DNA of 64,000 nucleotides. Origin: Streptomyces sp. NBC_01571 (GTDB lineage: Bacteria; Actinomycetota; Actinomycetes; Streptomycetales; Streptomycetaceae). The notes below the pieces were generated by a model. That model had not been told where the DNA came from, ran no database searches, and worked only from the letters and a program-made list of their open reading frames with translations. The stretch covers positions 248,001-312,000 of the forward strand of contig NZ_JAPEPZ010000002.1 of NCBI RefSeq assembly GCF_026339875.1, written 5' to 3'. Below are positions 33,100 through 42,246 of this stretch, piece after piece. The position numbers and the translations under genes are program-made. The number at the start of each line of letters is the position of its first letter. Within the stretch, counting starts at the first letter, position 1.

Positions 33100-34743
33100 T
33101 CAGGACATCAACAGCATGGTGGCTTCCCTCAGCTGATCGTGGGCCGCCACCAGGGCGAGAGCCCGCTTCGGGGGTGGTACGTCGGTGTGACAGGCCGCGC
33201 GCAGCAAGTACTCGGCGAGCACCACGTGCCACTCCCAGGCCCGCTCGGGCTCCGCGGCGTCCGGGCACAGCGTGTGCAGATGCGTGACCAGCCATGACAA
33301 GGCCGTCAGGGCGGCGGCGGTGCCCGTGGTGTCCGGTTCGGCGGGTGGGGTGCGGCTGCCCAGTCGCGCCGCCAGAGCACGCCAGGCGGCGAACCGGGTG
33401 AAGAACATCGATTCCACGCCCGCGTCGATCGACCGCATCAGCAGGTCCACGCCGAACCGGGCCGCGTCCGCTGCCCAGTTGAGCCGACCGAACGCGCTGG
33501 TGTCGATGAGCACCGGCGTCGGATGCCGGCCCAGGCAGATCAGTACGTTGCCTCCGTGCAGATCGCCGTGGGCGTACGTCGTCACGGTCGGCCGGGTCAG
33601 CTCGCTCAGCGGTACGCCCAGTGGTCTGCCCTCCTCCAGGAACGACCGCAGCTCCCGGGTCAGGTCCCTCACGTCGGACAGGCCGCCCCCGTCCGGGCGC
33701 CTCAGCGCGGGCGAGAACTCCTCCAGCGCCTGGAGTACCAACCGGCGGCGCAGGGACGGGAACCGGAGCAACTCCACCAGCGGGACAGCGCTCTCCCGGT
33801 TCTCGGTGTGCGGCGTGCGCAGCCCCTCCCAGAACAGTTTGAACATCACGTCCTCGACGTCCGGCTTCGGCGGCTCCGCCGCGAGCCAGGCGCGCAGCGT
33901 CCTCGCGTTCTCGGGCAGCGGAGCGCCGAGCGCGTACCAGCCGTTGACCGGGCCCACCGGTCGTTCGGGCCGCTGCCTGATCAACAGCAGCGCGGGGAAC
34001 ACCTTCGCCGCCCGGGCGTTCTGCTCCGCCTCGTGCGCCAGCGCCTCCTCGTCGCGGGAGGCCTTCAGGACATGCCGCAGCACCGGACTGCCCGGTGAGA
34101 TCGCCGCGACCGAGCACACCACCGCTCCCGAGGCGCCCGGCGTGAGATGTGCCAGTCGCATCGTCGCCGTCTCCGCGCCCTCAGCCTCCAGGACGCGGCT
34201 GTAGAGCTGGGACAACGTCGGCGCGCCGACCTCGTCGACGATGGACTGGACCGCCGGGTCGTCGGCGTCCGCCTCCACCTGGATCGCGCGCACCGTCCCG
34301 TTGTTGAGGAGATGCTCGCGCACGGCCCGGACGACGGCTGCCGGACTGTTGTCCAGCGATCCCTGGGTGAACTCGTAGCGCCGGAAGACGTGGTGCGCCC
34401 CGGAGCGGCGCGCCTGGTCGAACAGGTCGGGCCGTGTGTCGTCACCGGAGCTGACGGCGATGATGTACGTTCGCGGCGATCGCTCCTTCGCCTCGGCGAT
34501 CAGTTCAAGGCCACGCGGCTCCGGCAGGTCCGGCAGGTCCTCCCGCGCGAACAGCAGGTCGACGAGGACGACGTCGTAGGGCCGGTCCGCGTCCCGGATC
34601 AGTTCGTGGCCACGGTCCGGCTCGGTGGCCGAGTCCCACAGGACGTCCCAGCCGATCTTTGCGAAGTGCGTCTGGAGGCGGGCCTTGGACCGCCGCTGGT
34701 TGCGCTCCTCGTCATCGATGATGAGCCCTCTGATCTCCTGCAT
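33100..34743 (-). CDS. Receiver domain fused to an aminoglycoside-phosphotransferase-like kinase
   Basis: 547 residues from ATG 34743, 2 bases after the stop codon of the upstream giant gene, with GGGAGGGGG as ribosome binding site. Residues 1-135 are a response-regulator receiver: acidic pair IDDEE (10-13), Asp62 in VVLVDLLFA, Ser in AVSSGDD; the usual Lys near 110 seems replaced (HHVFRRYEF). Residues 190-460 look like an APH/kinase fold: a VLKAS Lys with a Glu-rich helix (EEALAHEAEQN), catalytic loop YAHGDLHGGNVLI (about 391) and a metal loop VLIDTSAFG. The rest is helical. An aspartate-phosphorylation input appears to control a small-molecule or protein kinase. I know no characterised protein of this make-up; the kinase resembles those in predicted multi-component conflict systems. 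Confidence 0.75.
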   Translation of the reverse strand: MQEIRGLIIDDEERNQRRSKARLQTHFAKIGWDVLWDSATEPDRGHELIRDADRPYDVVLVDLLFAREDLPDLPEPRGLELIAEAKERSPRTYIIAVSSGDDTRPDLFDQARRSGAHHVFRRYEFTQGSLDNSPAAVVRAVREHLLNNGTVRAIQVEADADDPAVQSIVDEVGAPTLSQLYSRVLEAEGAETATMRLAHLTPGASGAVVCSVAAISPGSPVLRHVLKASRDEEALAHEAEQNARAAKVFPALLLIRQRPERPVGPVNGWYALGAPLPENARTLRAWLAAEPPKPDVEDVMFKLFWEGLRTPHTENRESAVPLVELLRFPSLRRRLVLQALEEFSPALRRPDGGGLSDVRDLTRELRSFLEEGRPLGVPLSELTRPTVTTYAHGDLHGGNVLICLGRHPTPVLIDTSAFGRLNWAADAARFGVDLLMRSIDAGVESMFFTRFAAWRALAARLGSRTPPAEPDTTGTAAALTALSWLVTHLHTLCPDAAEPERAWEWHVVLAEYLLRAACHTDVPPPKRALALVAAHDQLREATMLLMS

Positions 34744-34745
34744 GA

Positions 34746-37700
34746 TCAGGCCCCCTCCCACAGGCGCAGCGCCAGGAGCGTCTCGAACGTCCAGCCCTTC
34801 TCGCCGTCCGCCTCGTCGAGGGCATGCCCCGTCAACGACGCGCCGAAAGGCCGGAGTTTGGCGTCCAGTGCCCGCAGCCCCTGGCCGGGCGCGCGCCGCG
34901 GCCGGGTGCCGGTGTTACGGAAGGAGACCTCGACGGTGCCCGGCCCGGACGCCGCGTACGCCACGTGGACACGGCACTCGGCGTCCGGAACGCGATGGCG
35001 CCGCGTGTTGTCCAGTACGTGTTCCACGGCCTCGGTCAGCAGCGGCACCGGACAGAACACCTCGGCCTCCCCCGCGGCCCCGCGCGCCACCACCTCGACC
35101 GCGGGGTCCTGCGCGGCACGGAGGGCCTCCAGCCGGGGCCCGAGCCTGGCCGGGGCCGACGACACCAGGTCCACGAGATGGGCGCGCTTGCCCGTCTCCG
35201 GCAGATGCGTCGCGAGGAACATCCGGTACCACCAGTCGAGCCGGTCGAGCAGTTCGTACCGTACGGTCTGCCAGTCGGGGTCGTCCACCTGGCGCGGTGC
35301 GCGCAGCAGCCGGTCGAGCCGCTCCGTCACCTCGCTGAGCGCCGTGATCCCGTTGGGCACCAGCCGCATCAGCCGTTCGTGGTCGCGTCGCCCGAGCCGG
35401 TCGTCCACGTACTCTCCGGCCAGGACGTGCCGCAGAGCGGGAAGACAGACCAGCGCCCGCTCGGCAAGGTGCCGCTTGCACGTCTCCCAGTCGGAGCGGG
35501 CGTCGAGCGCCGCGCGCTGCGAGGGCGCCGCGTCCTCCAGGTCCTCCACGTAGTCCCGTACGCGCAACAGCCCCGAGTCCAGCCGGTGTCGCATCACCGC
35601 GTGCCCCAAGTCCTCGCGGAGCTGCTCCCACGCCTTCTGCGGATCATCCGGCTTGGGGCCCACCTTGTGGTCCGCGACGGTGATCAGCTGCTGCACCACG
35701 TGCAGATACTCGTCCGCGAGACCGGGGACGCGCGCCTCGCGCCGCTCCTCGAGGCTCTTGCGGCAGCGCAGCAGGCTCTTGCGCAGCCGTACCACGTCGA
35801 TGGGGGAATCGTGCGGTGGACGGCTCAGGAGCCGCTGGCACTCCAGAAGCATCTGGTCGACCAGGACCGGCTCGTCCAACGCCAGGGTGAGCAACCGGGG
35901 CAGTATCTCGGTCAGTTGCTGCGGTGTGGTTGCCGCCAGCACCATCAGCGCCTGCACGCGAAGCCACGGCGAGACGTTGACCGACTTGCCGACCCCGGCC
36001 ACACAGATCTCCGCCAGCAGGTCCCGGGCCACCGTGAACCGAAGCGGCGGCAGCTTCAGCCACTGCTGTTCGGCGGCGAGAAGCCGGATGAGGTTGGACC
36101 GCGTGAACGCGGGCCGCGGCGAGCCGTCCAGGAGCGCGCGCAGCGCGTCCACCACTCGCTGTCGCGAGCCCGTGTCGCGCAGGGACTCCCGCAGCAGCGC
36201 ACGCCAACGGATGTAGTCGATCACGTCGTCCGAGCGGATCGGAACCGCGAACAGGTCCGCCGCCGCACTGCTGAACACCTCCTCGCGGCGCCGCGGACGC
36301 AACAGTTCGCGCAGCTGGTCCGCGTGCCTCCGGAGCCGGTCGGGTGCGGCCGAGTCGTCCTGGACGCGCAGCCGGGCGGCACAGATCGCGCAGTCGTGCG
36401 GCGGCTCGCCCGGGATGCTGCTCTCGCTCACGAACCGGACCACCGCCGGCACGGGTGCACCGCCGCCCGGCGGGGCCACGGCCCGCAGCATGCGCAGCGC
36501 CGCTGCCTCCTGGTGGTCCAGCCGGTCGAGCAGCACCACCGCGACGACCGCGACCGCCCCGCTCGCCGCCGCCAGCCGGATCATCTGCTGGAGTGTCGTC
36601 CCGGTCGTCGCACGGCCGTCCACCACCACCACGGTCTGGCCGCGCGCGTCGTACCGTACGGCCGTCGGAAAGATCCACTGGTTTTGAGCCACCCCGCGTG
36701 GCACGGCCACCAATGATCCGACCGCATGGCCGAGTTCGCCCAGCCGGGCGTGCACGGCTTCCGGGAGTCTGCTGTCGTATACGGCGTCCGGAGAGCCCGC
36801 GTACCAGAGTTGAAGCGTCCGTGCGCCCGCCGGTCCGGGCGTCTCCTCCAGGGCGGCGAGTGATTCGCCCAGCACGTCGAGGACGGCGTCCGTGATCCGG
36901 GCGCCCGTCTCCGGGTGCCGCAGTGCGCGGTCGAGGTGCAGCATCGCGCTGGAGTGGGACCGCGGCCCGGCCAGATGCCCGAGCGAGAGGGTGTCGGGCG
37001 CGCCCGTGCACAGTCGCAGGAAGTCGAGCTCCGAGATGCGGGGCGGCTCCGGGGGCGAGGGAACGACCGGATGACGCAGGATCGGATCGATGTCCACGAC
37101 GTCCACTCCGACCGCGTCACCGGTGGGCGGAGTGCGTCCGTCGGCCGCGTAGATGTCGATGGCGACGTCGGTGAGCGAGACCACGGGAATGCTCCGGTTG
37201 AGCAGCTGGATGTCGCGACGCTCCTGCCGCGCGTCCACCACGCAGGCGATCAGCGCGGGTTCGGCCCCCGCACCCGCGATGGCCGCCGCCGCACGCCGCG
37301 TGGTGTTCTCCGTCGACAGCAGGTCGGTGATGAGCACGACCCGTTCGCCGGCCTGGACCGGTTCGCTCGGGTGCAGCCCCTCCAGGTCGAGTTCACCCGG
37401 CATGGCGTGGTGCCTCCCGCCCAATGCCAGGCACTCGCTCAGCCGCGCGGCCAGCGGCCTCGGCGCCGCCGACACATGCGCGACCATGGTGGGCACCTCA
37501 CCGTGTCCGCGTTCGTTCAGCACGGCCTCCACCTTGCGGGCCAGTACGTACGCCGCCGTCGCCGTTCCGATCGTCGCCTCCAGGAGCAGCGCGGAGTCGA
37601 CCCAGCACCGGGTGATCCGCAGCCCGGGCGTCCGGAACAGACCGTTCGCCACGCCCGCGGCCTCTCCCCCGTGCTCGACGACCTCGGCCAGCTCGCGGTG

Positions 37701-39602
37701 CGCCTCCCGCTCCAGGGTGCGCAGCACCCCCAGTGGGGTCAGGGCAAGGGACACCCGCCCGCCGGAGACCTCGAAAAGCCGTGGGTACTGCTCCAGGGCA
37801 CGCCACAGGCCGTCGCCCGGTTCCCCTCCGGCCTGTCTCCAGCACCGCATCGCTGTCTCCGTCGAGACCACGCCGCCGACCCTGCTCAGTTCGGTCAGGA
37901 CGGCGCGGACGGCCGCCGAGCCGCCGTACCAGATGGGTGGTCCGTAGCAGCCGTGCACCAGTGTCGGGCTCGGTGGTGCGACCGCGCCGGGGCGCTGCTC
38001 GGCGTGCAGCCCGCTCACGCTCAGGTCGACGATCCGCGGGTCGGCGTCGGGGAAGAGGACGGCAACAGCCGTGAGGTCGGCCAGTCCGTCGGCCACACCG
38101 AGTGCCGCGCTCAGTGCGTCCTGCAACCCGGAGGGGCTGAGGTAACCGGTGTCCCGTAACGGCACCGACACGACCACTCCGCCCAGCGCCGGATCCCCCG
38201 CGGTTTCACGGGCCGCGTCCACCAGCGCGGCGCGGCCGGCCTCGTCGAGGCCGTTCGCCGCGTCGAACTCGCAGCGGATCCAGCGCAGTTGATGGCCCAT
38301 TGCGGCCTGGGGGCGGTCGATCCACGACACCGGAGTGCGGTGTGTCTTCGGATCGGTGAGGACCTGCACCTCGTGCAGCGTGCCCGGCGCGTGACCGAGC
38401 GATCCCTCGCTGATGACCGCCTGACCGTCGGACTCCGTGTACACCCAGCCGGTCATCGTGTCCGCGGTGCGCACGACGATGCTGCCACCGTAACTCCTGA
38501 CCAGGTGTGCCACCCGCCACAGCCCGTTCTGGCCGGGCCGCGGCGCGTGCGCGTCGGTGTGCGTACCGTCCGGCACGGGGAAGTGGTGCCCGAAGGCGTG
38601 GAACACCGTGTCCTCCGCCTCGGTCAGCCGGTGTCCCGACGCCGGCCGCACGCCGGACGGAGCTCCGTGCCACGCCTGCGCCGGATCCAGCCGGATCCCC
38701 AGCCCGCTGCCCGAGTCGCCGACCAGCAGACGCAGTACCTGACTGCGCGTCGTGGTGGTCAGTTCCGCCAGATCGGCGGAGGCGGGCGGCATGTCGGCGT
38801 GGCGCCGGCCGTACGTCACGGAGTCGAGCAGGACCGCGCCCACGAGGCAACGGGGCGGTTCGCCGACGACTCCGGCCGCGCCGTGCTCCGCCACGTTCTC
38901 CAGGAGCTCCAGAAGGACCGTCTGGCTCAGCGCGTCGGCATCCGGCTCCGACAGCCCGAGATCACGGAGCCGGGCCACGATGCCCAGGAAATCCTGCGAC
39001 ACGCGCAACGCGTCACCGTCCAGCGGCGACAGCCACTGGAACGGCAGGATGCGCCGCCTCACGTAGGGGGACTCGTCGCGAGCCGTGGACTTGCCGCCGC
39101 CCGGTGTCGCGTCGTCGGCCGGCGGAAGGTGGTCCACCGCCGCCGCGTCGTCCACCACGACCGCTCCTTCCGGCCAGCGGCCGGGACGCAGGGCGTCCAG
39201 GAAGCCGACCTGCCCCATGAAGGCCCTGGCATCGCCGCGCGCCCGGGCCTGCCGGGTCAGCAGCCGCTGCGCCGCCGCCCGGTCCCGCTCCGCACCCACC
39301 GCACCCGCATCACCTTCTGCGCCGTCGGTGTCCACCGGATCGCCACCCGACCCGGGCAGTTCCGCGGTGGGCAGCGTGACCCGGACCGGCACACTGTCGC
39401 GGACCGCCGCGTCGATCAGCAGCAGGGCTCGCGCCAGCGCCGCCATGTCGGCGAACTCGACCCGGGCGAAGTCCAGATGGAGTCCCTGCTCCAGAGTCCG
39501 GTGCGTCCACCGCCCGTCCGCCGCGAGCGGTGCGCGCCGGGGCTGCATCACCTTCTCCCAGCTGCTGGGAGTGAGTCTGGGGGCGAAGTGAAGTCCTGCC
39601 AT
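34746..39602 (-). CDS. Giant multidomain protein: STAS-like, GHKL ATPase, two phosphoribosyltransferase-like domains, C-terminal GHKL
   Basis: 1618 residues from ATG 39602 (a weak GAGGG about 10 bases upstream; the frame extends 48 codons further without support). Residues 35-75 resemble a STAS-like strand-helix (LDFARVEFADMAALARALLL). Residues 215-330 look like a GHKL ATPase (LLELLENVAEHG near 230, GDSGSGLGIRL near 297). Two PRPP-binding-type motifs follow: RVVLITDLLSTENTTRRA near 754 and VVVVDGRATTGTTLQQM near 994. HDCAICAARL marks a Cys pair near 1063. About 1100-1490 is a long helical region. Residues 1515-1618 again look GHKL-like (EAVEHVLDNTRRH, GQGLRALDAKL) and could dimerise or bind nucleotide. 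It is cytoplasmic and tightly coupled to the receiver-kinase gene. Function unknown. Confidence 0.75.
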   Translation of the reverse strand: MAGLHFAPRLTPSSWEKVMQPRRAPLAADGRWTHRTLEQGLHLDFARVEFADMAALARALLLIDAAVRDSVPVRVTLPTAELPGSGGDPVDTDGAEGDAGAVGAERDRAAAQRLLTRQARARGDARAFMGQVGFLDALRPGRWPEGAVVVDDAAAVDHLPPADDATPGGGKSTARDESPYVRRRILPFQWLSPLDGDALRVSQDFLGIVARLRDLGLSEPDADALSQTVLLELLENVAEHGAAGVVGEPPRCLVGAVLLDSVTYGRRHADMPPASADLAELTTTTRSQVLRLLVGDSGSGLGIRLDPAQAWHGAPSGVRPASGHRLTEAEDTVFHAFGHHFPVPDGTHTDAHAPRPGQNGLWRVAHLVRSYGGSIVVRTADTMTGWVYTESDGQAVISEGSLGHAPGTLHEVQVLTDPKTHRTPVSWIDRPQAAMGHQLRWIRCEFDAANGLDEAGRAALVDAARETAGDPALGGVVVSVPLRDTGYLSPSGLQDALSAALGVADGLADLTAVAVLFPDADPRIVDLSVSGLHAEQRPGAVAPPSPTLVHGCYGPPIWYGGSAAVRAVLTELSRVGGVVSTETAMRCWRQAGGEPGDGLWRALEQYPRLFEVSGGRVSLALTPLGVLRTLEREAHRELAEVVEHGGEAAGVANGLFRTPGLRITRCWVDSALLLEATIGTATAAYVLARKVEAVLNERGHGEVPTMVAHVSAAPRPLAARLSECLALGGRHHAMPGELDLEGLHPSEPVQAGERVVLITDLLSTENTTRRAAAAIAGAGAEPALIACVVDARQERRDIQLLNRSIPVVSLTDVAIDIYAADGRTPPTGDAVGVDVVDIDPILRHPVVPSPPEPPRISELDFLRLCTGAPDTLSLGHLAGPRSHSSAMLHLDRALRHPETGARITDAVLDVLGESLAALEETPGPAGARTLQLWYAGSPDAVYDSRLPEAVHARLGELGHAVGSLVAVPRGVAQNQWIFPTAVRYDARGQTVVVVDGRATTGTTLQQMIRLAAASGAVAVVAVVLLDRLDHQEAAALRMLRAVAPPGGGAPVPAVVRFVSESSIPGEPPHDCAICAARLRVQDDSAAPDRLRRHADQLRELLRPRRREEVFSSAAADLFAVPIRSDDVIDYIRWRALLRESLRDTGSRQRVVDALRALLDGSPRPAFTRSNLIRLLAAEQQWLKLPPLRFTVARDLLAEICVAGVGKSVNVSPWLRVQALMVLAATTPQQLTEILPRLLTLALDEPVLVDQMLLECQRLLSRPPHDSPIDVVRLRKSLLRCRKSLEERREARVPGLADEYLHVVQQLITVADHKVGPKPDDPQKAWEQLREDLGHAVMRHRLDSGLLRVRDYVEDLEDAAPSQRAALDARSDWETCKRHLAERALVCLPALRHVLAGEYVDDRLGRRDHERLMRLVPNGITALSEVTERLDRLLRAPRQVDDPDWQTVRYELLDRLDWWYRMFLATHLPETGKRAHLVDLVSSAPARLGPRLEALRAAQDPAVEVVARGAAGEAEVFCPVPLLTEAVEHVLDNTRRHRVPDAECRVHVAYAASGPGTVEVSFRNTGTRPRRAPGQGLRALDAKLRPFGASLTGHALDEADGEKGWTFETLLALRLWEGA

Positions 39603-39762
39603 GGTCTGGCGCCCTCTCTCTTCCGGTCGCCGCTGCCGTACCTGTGACTGGTTCTGCCCACACGACCCGGGGAAATATCGCCCTTCTTCCCCCTCGGGTA
39701 CCGAACTGCCATCATCGACGCAGTGCGGCAACTTTCCTACGGACAAGTGACATTGAGGGCGG

Positions 39763-41223
39763 ATGACATCCGGTCACGGTGGGGTGCGCGGTCTGCGACG
39801 GGACGTCGCGCGGGGTCGGGAGATCGACGGTGTCCGCTTCGCCGCGTACGTGCTGCGTGCTGCCGCGCGCACACAGCGCGTCCTCATCGCCGGGGCCCGA
39901 TGCACGGGGACCGTGGATCTGCGCCAGGCCGTTCTCGATGCCCACCTGCAGTTCGTGAACTGCGTCTTCGACGGAGAGATCCGGTTGTCCGGCGCTGTCG
40001 TCAACTCCCTCGACCTCAGCGGTAGTCGGGTGACCACTCTCCTCGCCGACGGGCTGCGGGTGCGCGGGGACCTGGTGCTGCGCGAAGCGCGGATCGGAGC
40101 CGCCACCGCTGCGGCTCCGTTCGTCGACTTCCGCACGGACGGCGACCGGGTGCCGGCCGCGCGCCGGGTGTCCGAGGAACTGACCACCGCACCGCTGCGC
40201 CTGGTGGCCGCGCACGTGGACGGCGCACTCGTCCTCGAACGGACGGTGCTGGGCGGCCCCGGCCCGTGGGCGCTGTTCGCCCCACGCGTCACGGTCGGTG
40301 ACTCACTGCGCGCGAGCGGCCTGGAGTCGTCCGGCGGCCTCTACCTCAGGGACGGGCAGGTCAGTCACTCGTTGCTCTTCGAGGGCGCATCGGTGACCGC
40401 GATCGACGCCACGGGCCTGCGCTGCGACGGCGGCTTCTACGCCGACTGGGGTTTCAGCTGCTCGGGACCCGTTCGCCTGCGCAGCGCCGAGGTCGCCGGC
40501 ATCGTCACCTTTCATGACGCCGTGCTCGGCGCCCCTGCTGGTGCCGCGATCCTCACCCGACTGCGCACGGCCCGCCTGCGCGTGGATTTCCGTACGAATC
40601 CGGCGGGCGCGGTCGTGCTTCGCGACGCGCGGATCGGCTCGTACGTGGATGCGCCGGGCAGCTGGCCGGCCGTGGGTGCGCTCGACGTGGAGGGGCTCAC
40701 CTACGACCGGCTCGGCTCGGTCGAACCGGTCGGGGTCAAGGAACGGCTGACCTGGCTGGCCAGGGACGGCACGGCCACCGCCGGTTCCTTCGAACAACTT
40801 GCGCTGTCCTACCAGCGCGCCGGCGACGAACGGTCCGCGCGGGTCGTCCGGCGCGCCCGCGAACGCCGGACTCGGCGATCGGAACGGCTGCCCGCCCGCG
40901 TCTGGGGCGCCGTCCAGGACGCGCTGTTCGGCTACGGATACGCACCAGGGCGCGCCCTGGCCTGGCTGGTCGTCCTGGTGGGGGCGGGCTCCGCGTGGTT
41001 CGCCACGCACGCGCCGCCACCGGTCAAGGGCGGCGCGCAGCGGAACTGGGACCCCGTGCTGTACACCCTCGACCTGATCGTCCCTGTCGCCGGCCTCGGT
41101 CAGCGGACCGCGTGGGATCCGGCCGGAGTGGACAAGGTGGTGGCCGTGCTGCTGATCCTCGCGGGCTGGCTGCTCGCCACCTCGGTGGTGGCGGGGGCGA
41201 GCAGGTTGCTGAGCCGGAGCTGA
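39763..41223 (+). CDS. Beta-helix membrane protein
   Basis: 486 residues; ATG 39763 with GAGGG 3 bases upstream. Residues 10-330 consist of repeated short strands (VDLRQAVLDAHLQFVNCVF, RGDLVLREARI, GALVLERTVLGG, GGLYLRDGQVSHSLLFEG, IVTFHDAVLG) typical of a right-handed pentapeptide/bactofilin-like helix. Residues 350-395 are charged helix. Two membrane segments follow, at about 400-425 and 460-480, with a short segment between. Genomes often label such proteins membrane-associated oxidoreductase without evidence. It is divergent from the giant PRTase gene, 160 bases away, so the two may share regulation. Role unknown. Confidence 0.75.
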   Translation: MTSGHGGVRGLRRDVARGREIDGVRFAAYVLRAAARTQRVLIAGARCTGTVDLRQAVLDAHLQFVNCVFDGEIRLSGAVVNSLDLSGSRVTTLLADGLRVRGDLVLREARIGAATAAAPFVDFRTDGDRVPAARRVSEELTTAPLRLVAAHVDGALVLERTVLGGPGPWALFAPRVTVGDSLRASGLESSGGLYLRDGQVSHSLLFEGASVTAIDATGLRCDGGFYADWGFSCSGPVRLRSAEVAGIVTFHDAVLGAPAGAAILTRLRTARLRVDFRTNPAGAVVLRDARIGSYVDAPGSWPAVGALDVEGLTYDRLGSVEPVGVKERLTWLARDGTATAGSFEQLALSYQRAGDERSARVVRRARERRTRRSERLPARVWGAVQDALFGYGYAPGRALAWLVVLVGAGSAWFATHAPPPVKGGAQRNWDPVLYTLDLIVPVAGLGQRTAWDPAGVDKVVAVLLILAGWLLATSVVAGASRLLSRS

Positions 41224-41317
41224 CCCACGGCGGCGGGACCCGGCTGCCCAGCCGTGCTTCGAAGGCGCCCCGGTCACGCCGGGCCGAGGCGCCCCGGTGG
41301 GGCCGGGACGCCCGAGC

Positions 41318-41626
41318 TCACAGGTCGAGTACCGCCCGTAGTGCGTTGTCGACGAGCTCCTGCTGCTGGGGCCCGATGGCGCCGAGCGGGGTGGCGGTCT
41401 CGAACCGTGCCGCGGACAGCTGAAGGAGGTTGACGGCGACGACCGAGGCGTCGACCGGGGTCGTCAGGCGCACGCTCATGGCCGTGTCGGGATGCACGGC
41501 CGGGGCGTGCAGGACGAGGACGACGACGGCACCGTAGGCGTCGGCGAGTCCGTCGAGGCTCACGACGAGCACCGTGCGGACACCCTTGCCGGTGTCGATG
41601 TCCCACACGTCGCCCTTGCGGATCAT
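41318..41626 (-). CDS. MazF/PemK-type toxin
   Basis: 102 residues from ATG 41626, which overlaps the antitoxin stop codon (TGATG); a GTG one codon earlier is possible. It has the opening RKGDVWDIDTG, an RTVLVVS strand and the typical PemK ending (QLSAARFETATPLGAIGPQQQELVDNALRAVLDL). MazF-type toxins are sequence-specific mRNA interferases. The antitoxin gene lies immediately upstream in the same transcript. Confidence 0.85.
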   Translation of the reverse strand: MIRKGDVWDIDTGKGVRTVLVVSLDGLADAYGAVVVLVLHAPAVHPDTAMSVRLTTPVDASVVAVNLLQLSAARFETATPLGAIGPQQQELVDNALRAVLDL

Positions 41627-41811
41627 CACAGGGCGTCGCCCTCGCCGTCGAGGTCGAGGGGCTCGACCGCGGCGAGTACGCGGGCGGCGTCCAGGGTCAT
41701 CTGCCGGCGCACGGCCCGGAGGATGTAGTCGTTCAGCGAAGGGGCGGCCGCCGCCGCGTCGCGCAGGGGCTTGTCCATGGTGTCGGGGATCCGCAGCGTG
41801 ATGGCAGTCAT
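41626..41811 (-). CDS. Ribbon-helix-helix antitoxin
   Basis: 61 residues from ATG 41811. The N-terminus MTAITLRIPDTMDKPLRDAA is an RHH DNA-binding strand followed by two helices (SLNDYILRAVRRQM); the acidic C-terminus (AAVEPLDLDGEGDAL) should cap the toxin. There is no Shine-Dalgarno sequence, but a TATATT box ends 7 bases before the ATG, so the mRNA is probably leaderless. It overlaps the toxin gene and is likely to repress its own promoter through the palindrome at 41825-41840. Confidence 0.88.
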   Translation of the reverse strand: MTAITLRIPDTMDKPLRDAAAAAPSLNDYILRAVRRQMTLDAARVLAAVEPLDLDGEGDAL

Positions 41812-42246
41812 GACACCAAATATAGTGGCGGAACCGCCACCATCACAGACCGCGTCGTGCGGCCCGGCGTCGCGGAAACTTTTCCCAGCTGGCCACTTGT
41901 CCGACTTGACCGATATGTAATGCCGATGTGCGCGGACGAGGCCGCGGCGGCAGGCGCCTCCTGAATGCACCGGCGTCGGGCGGCCGGGGTCGGCGGGGCA
42001 GGCACGGCAGGCGAAGATGACCGGGGTCCGGGGCCGGGGTCCGGGACCGGTTCACCTGCCGCACCAGGAGTACGGCAACGGTCACCCACCGCATGTCGAC
42101 GATCAGAAGAGAGCGGGCTGTTCACCGCTCCGACACTCCTTCTGTCAGTCCCGGAACAACTCGGCCGACCGGCCCGCACGGTACGTAGGGTCCGCTCACG
42201 GAGCCGCCCGGGGATTCCGGGCCGCGCAGAGCGAGGAGACACCGGC
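41812..42246. other. Divergent region between the toxin-antitoxin and roadblock genes
   Basis: 435 bases. The left end carries the antitoxin promoter and operator. The middle contains a G/C-rich direct repeat of CCGGGGTCCGGG type near 42018-42050. The right end leads into the roadblock gene, with GAGGAG before its ATG. No gene is supported here. Confidence 0.5.
41819..41846 (-). promoter_or_regulatory. Antitoxin operator placed between -35 and -10
   Basis: GTGGCGG-AA-CCGCCAC (41825-41840) is a perfect 7-bp inverted repeat with a 2-base centre. On the minus strand it fills the 17-base space between a poor -35 (TGTGAT) and a good -10 (TATATT, 41819-41824). The -10 is 7 bases from the ATG, implying a leaderless transcript. 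Confidence 0.7.
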
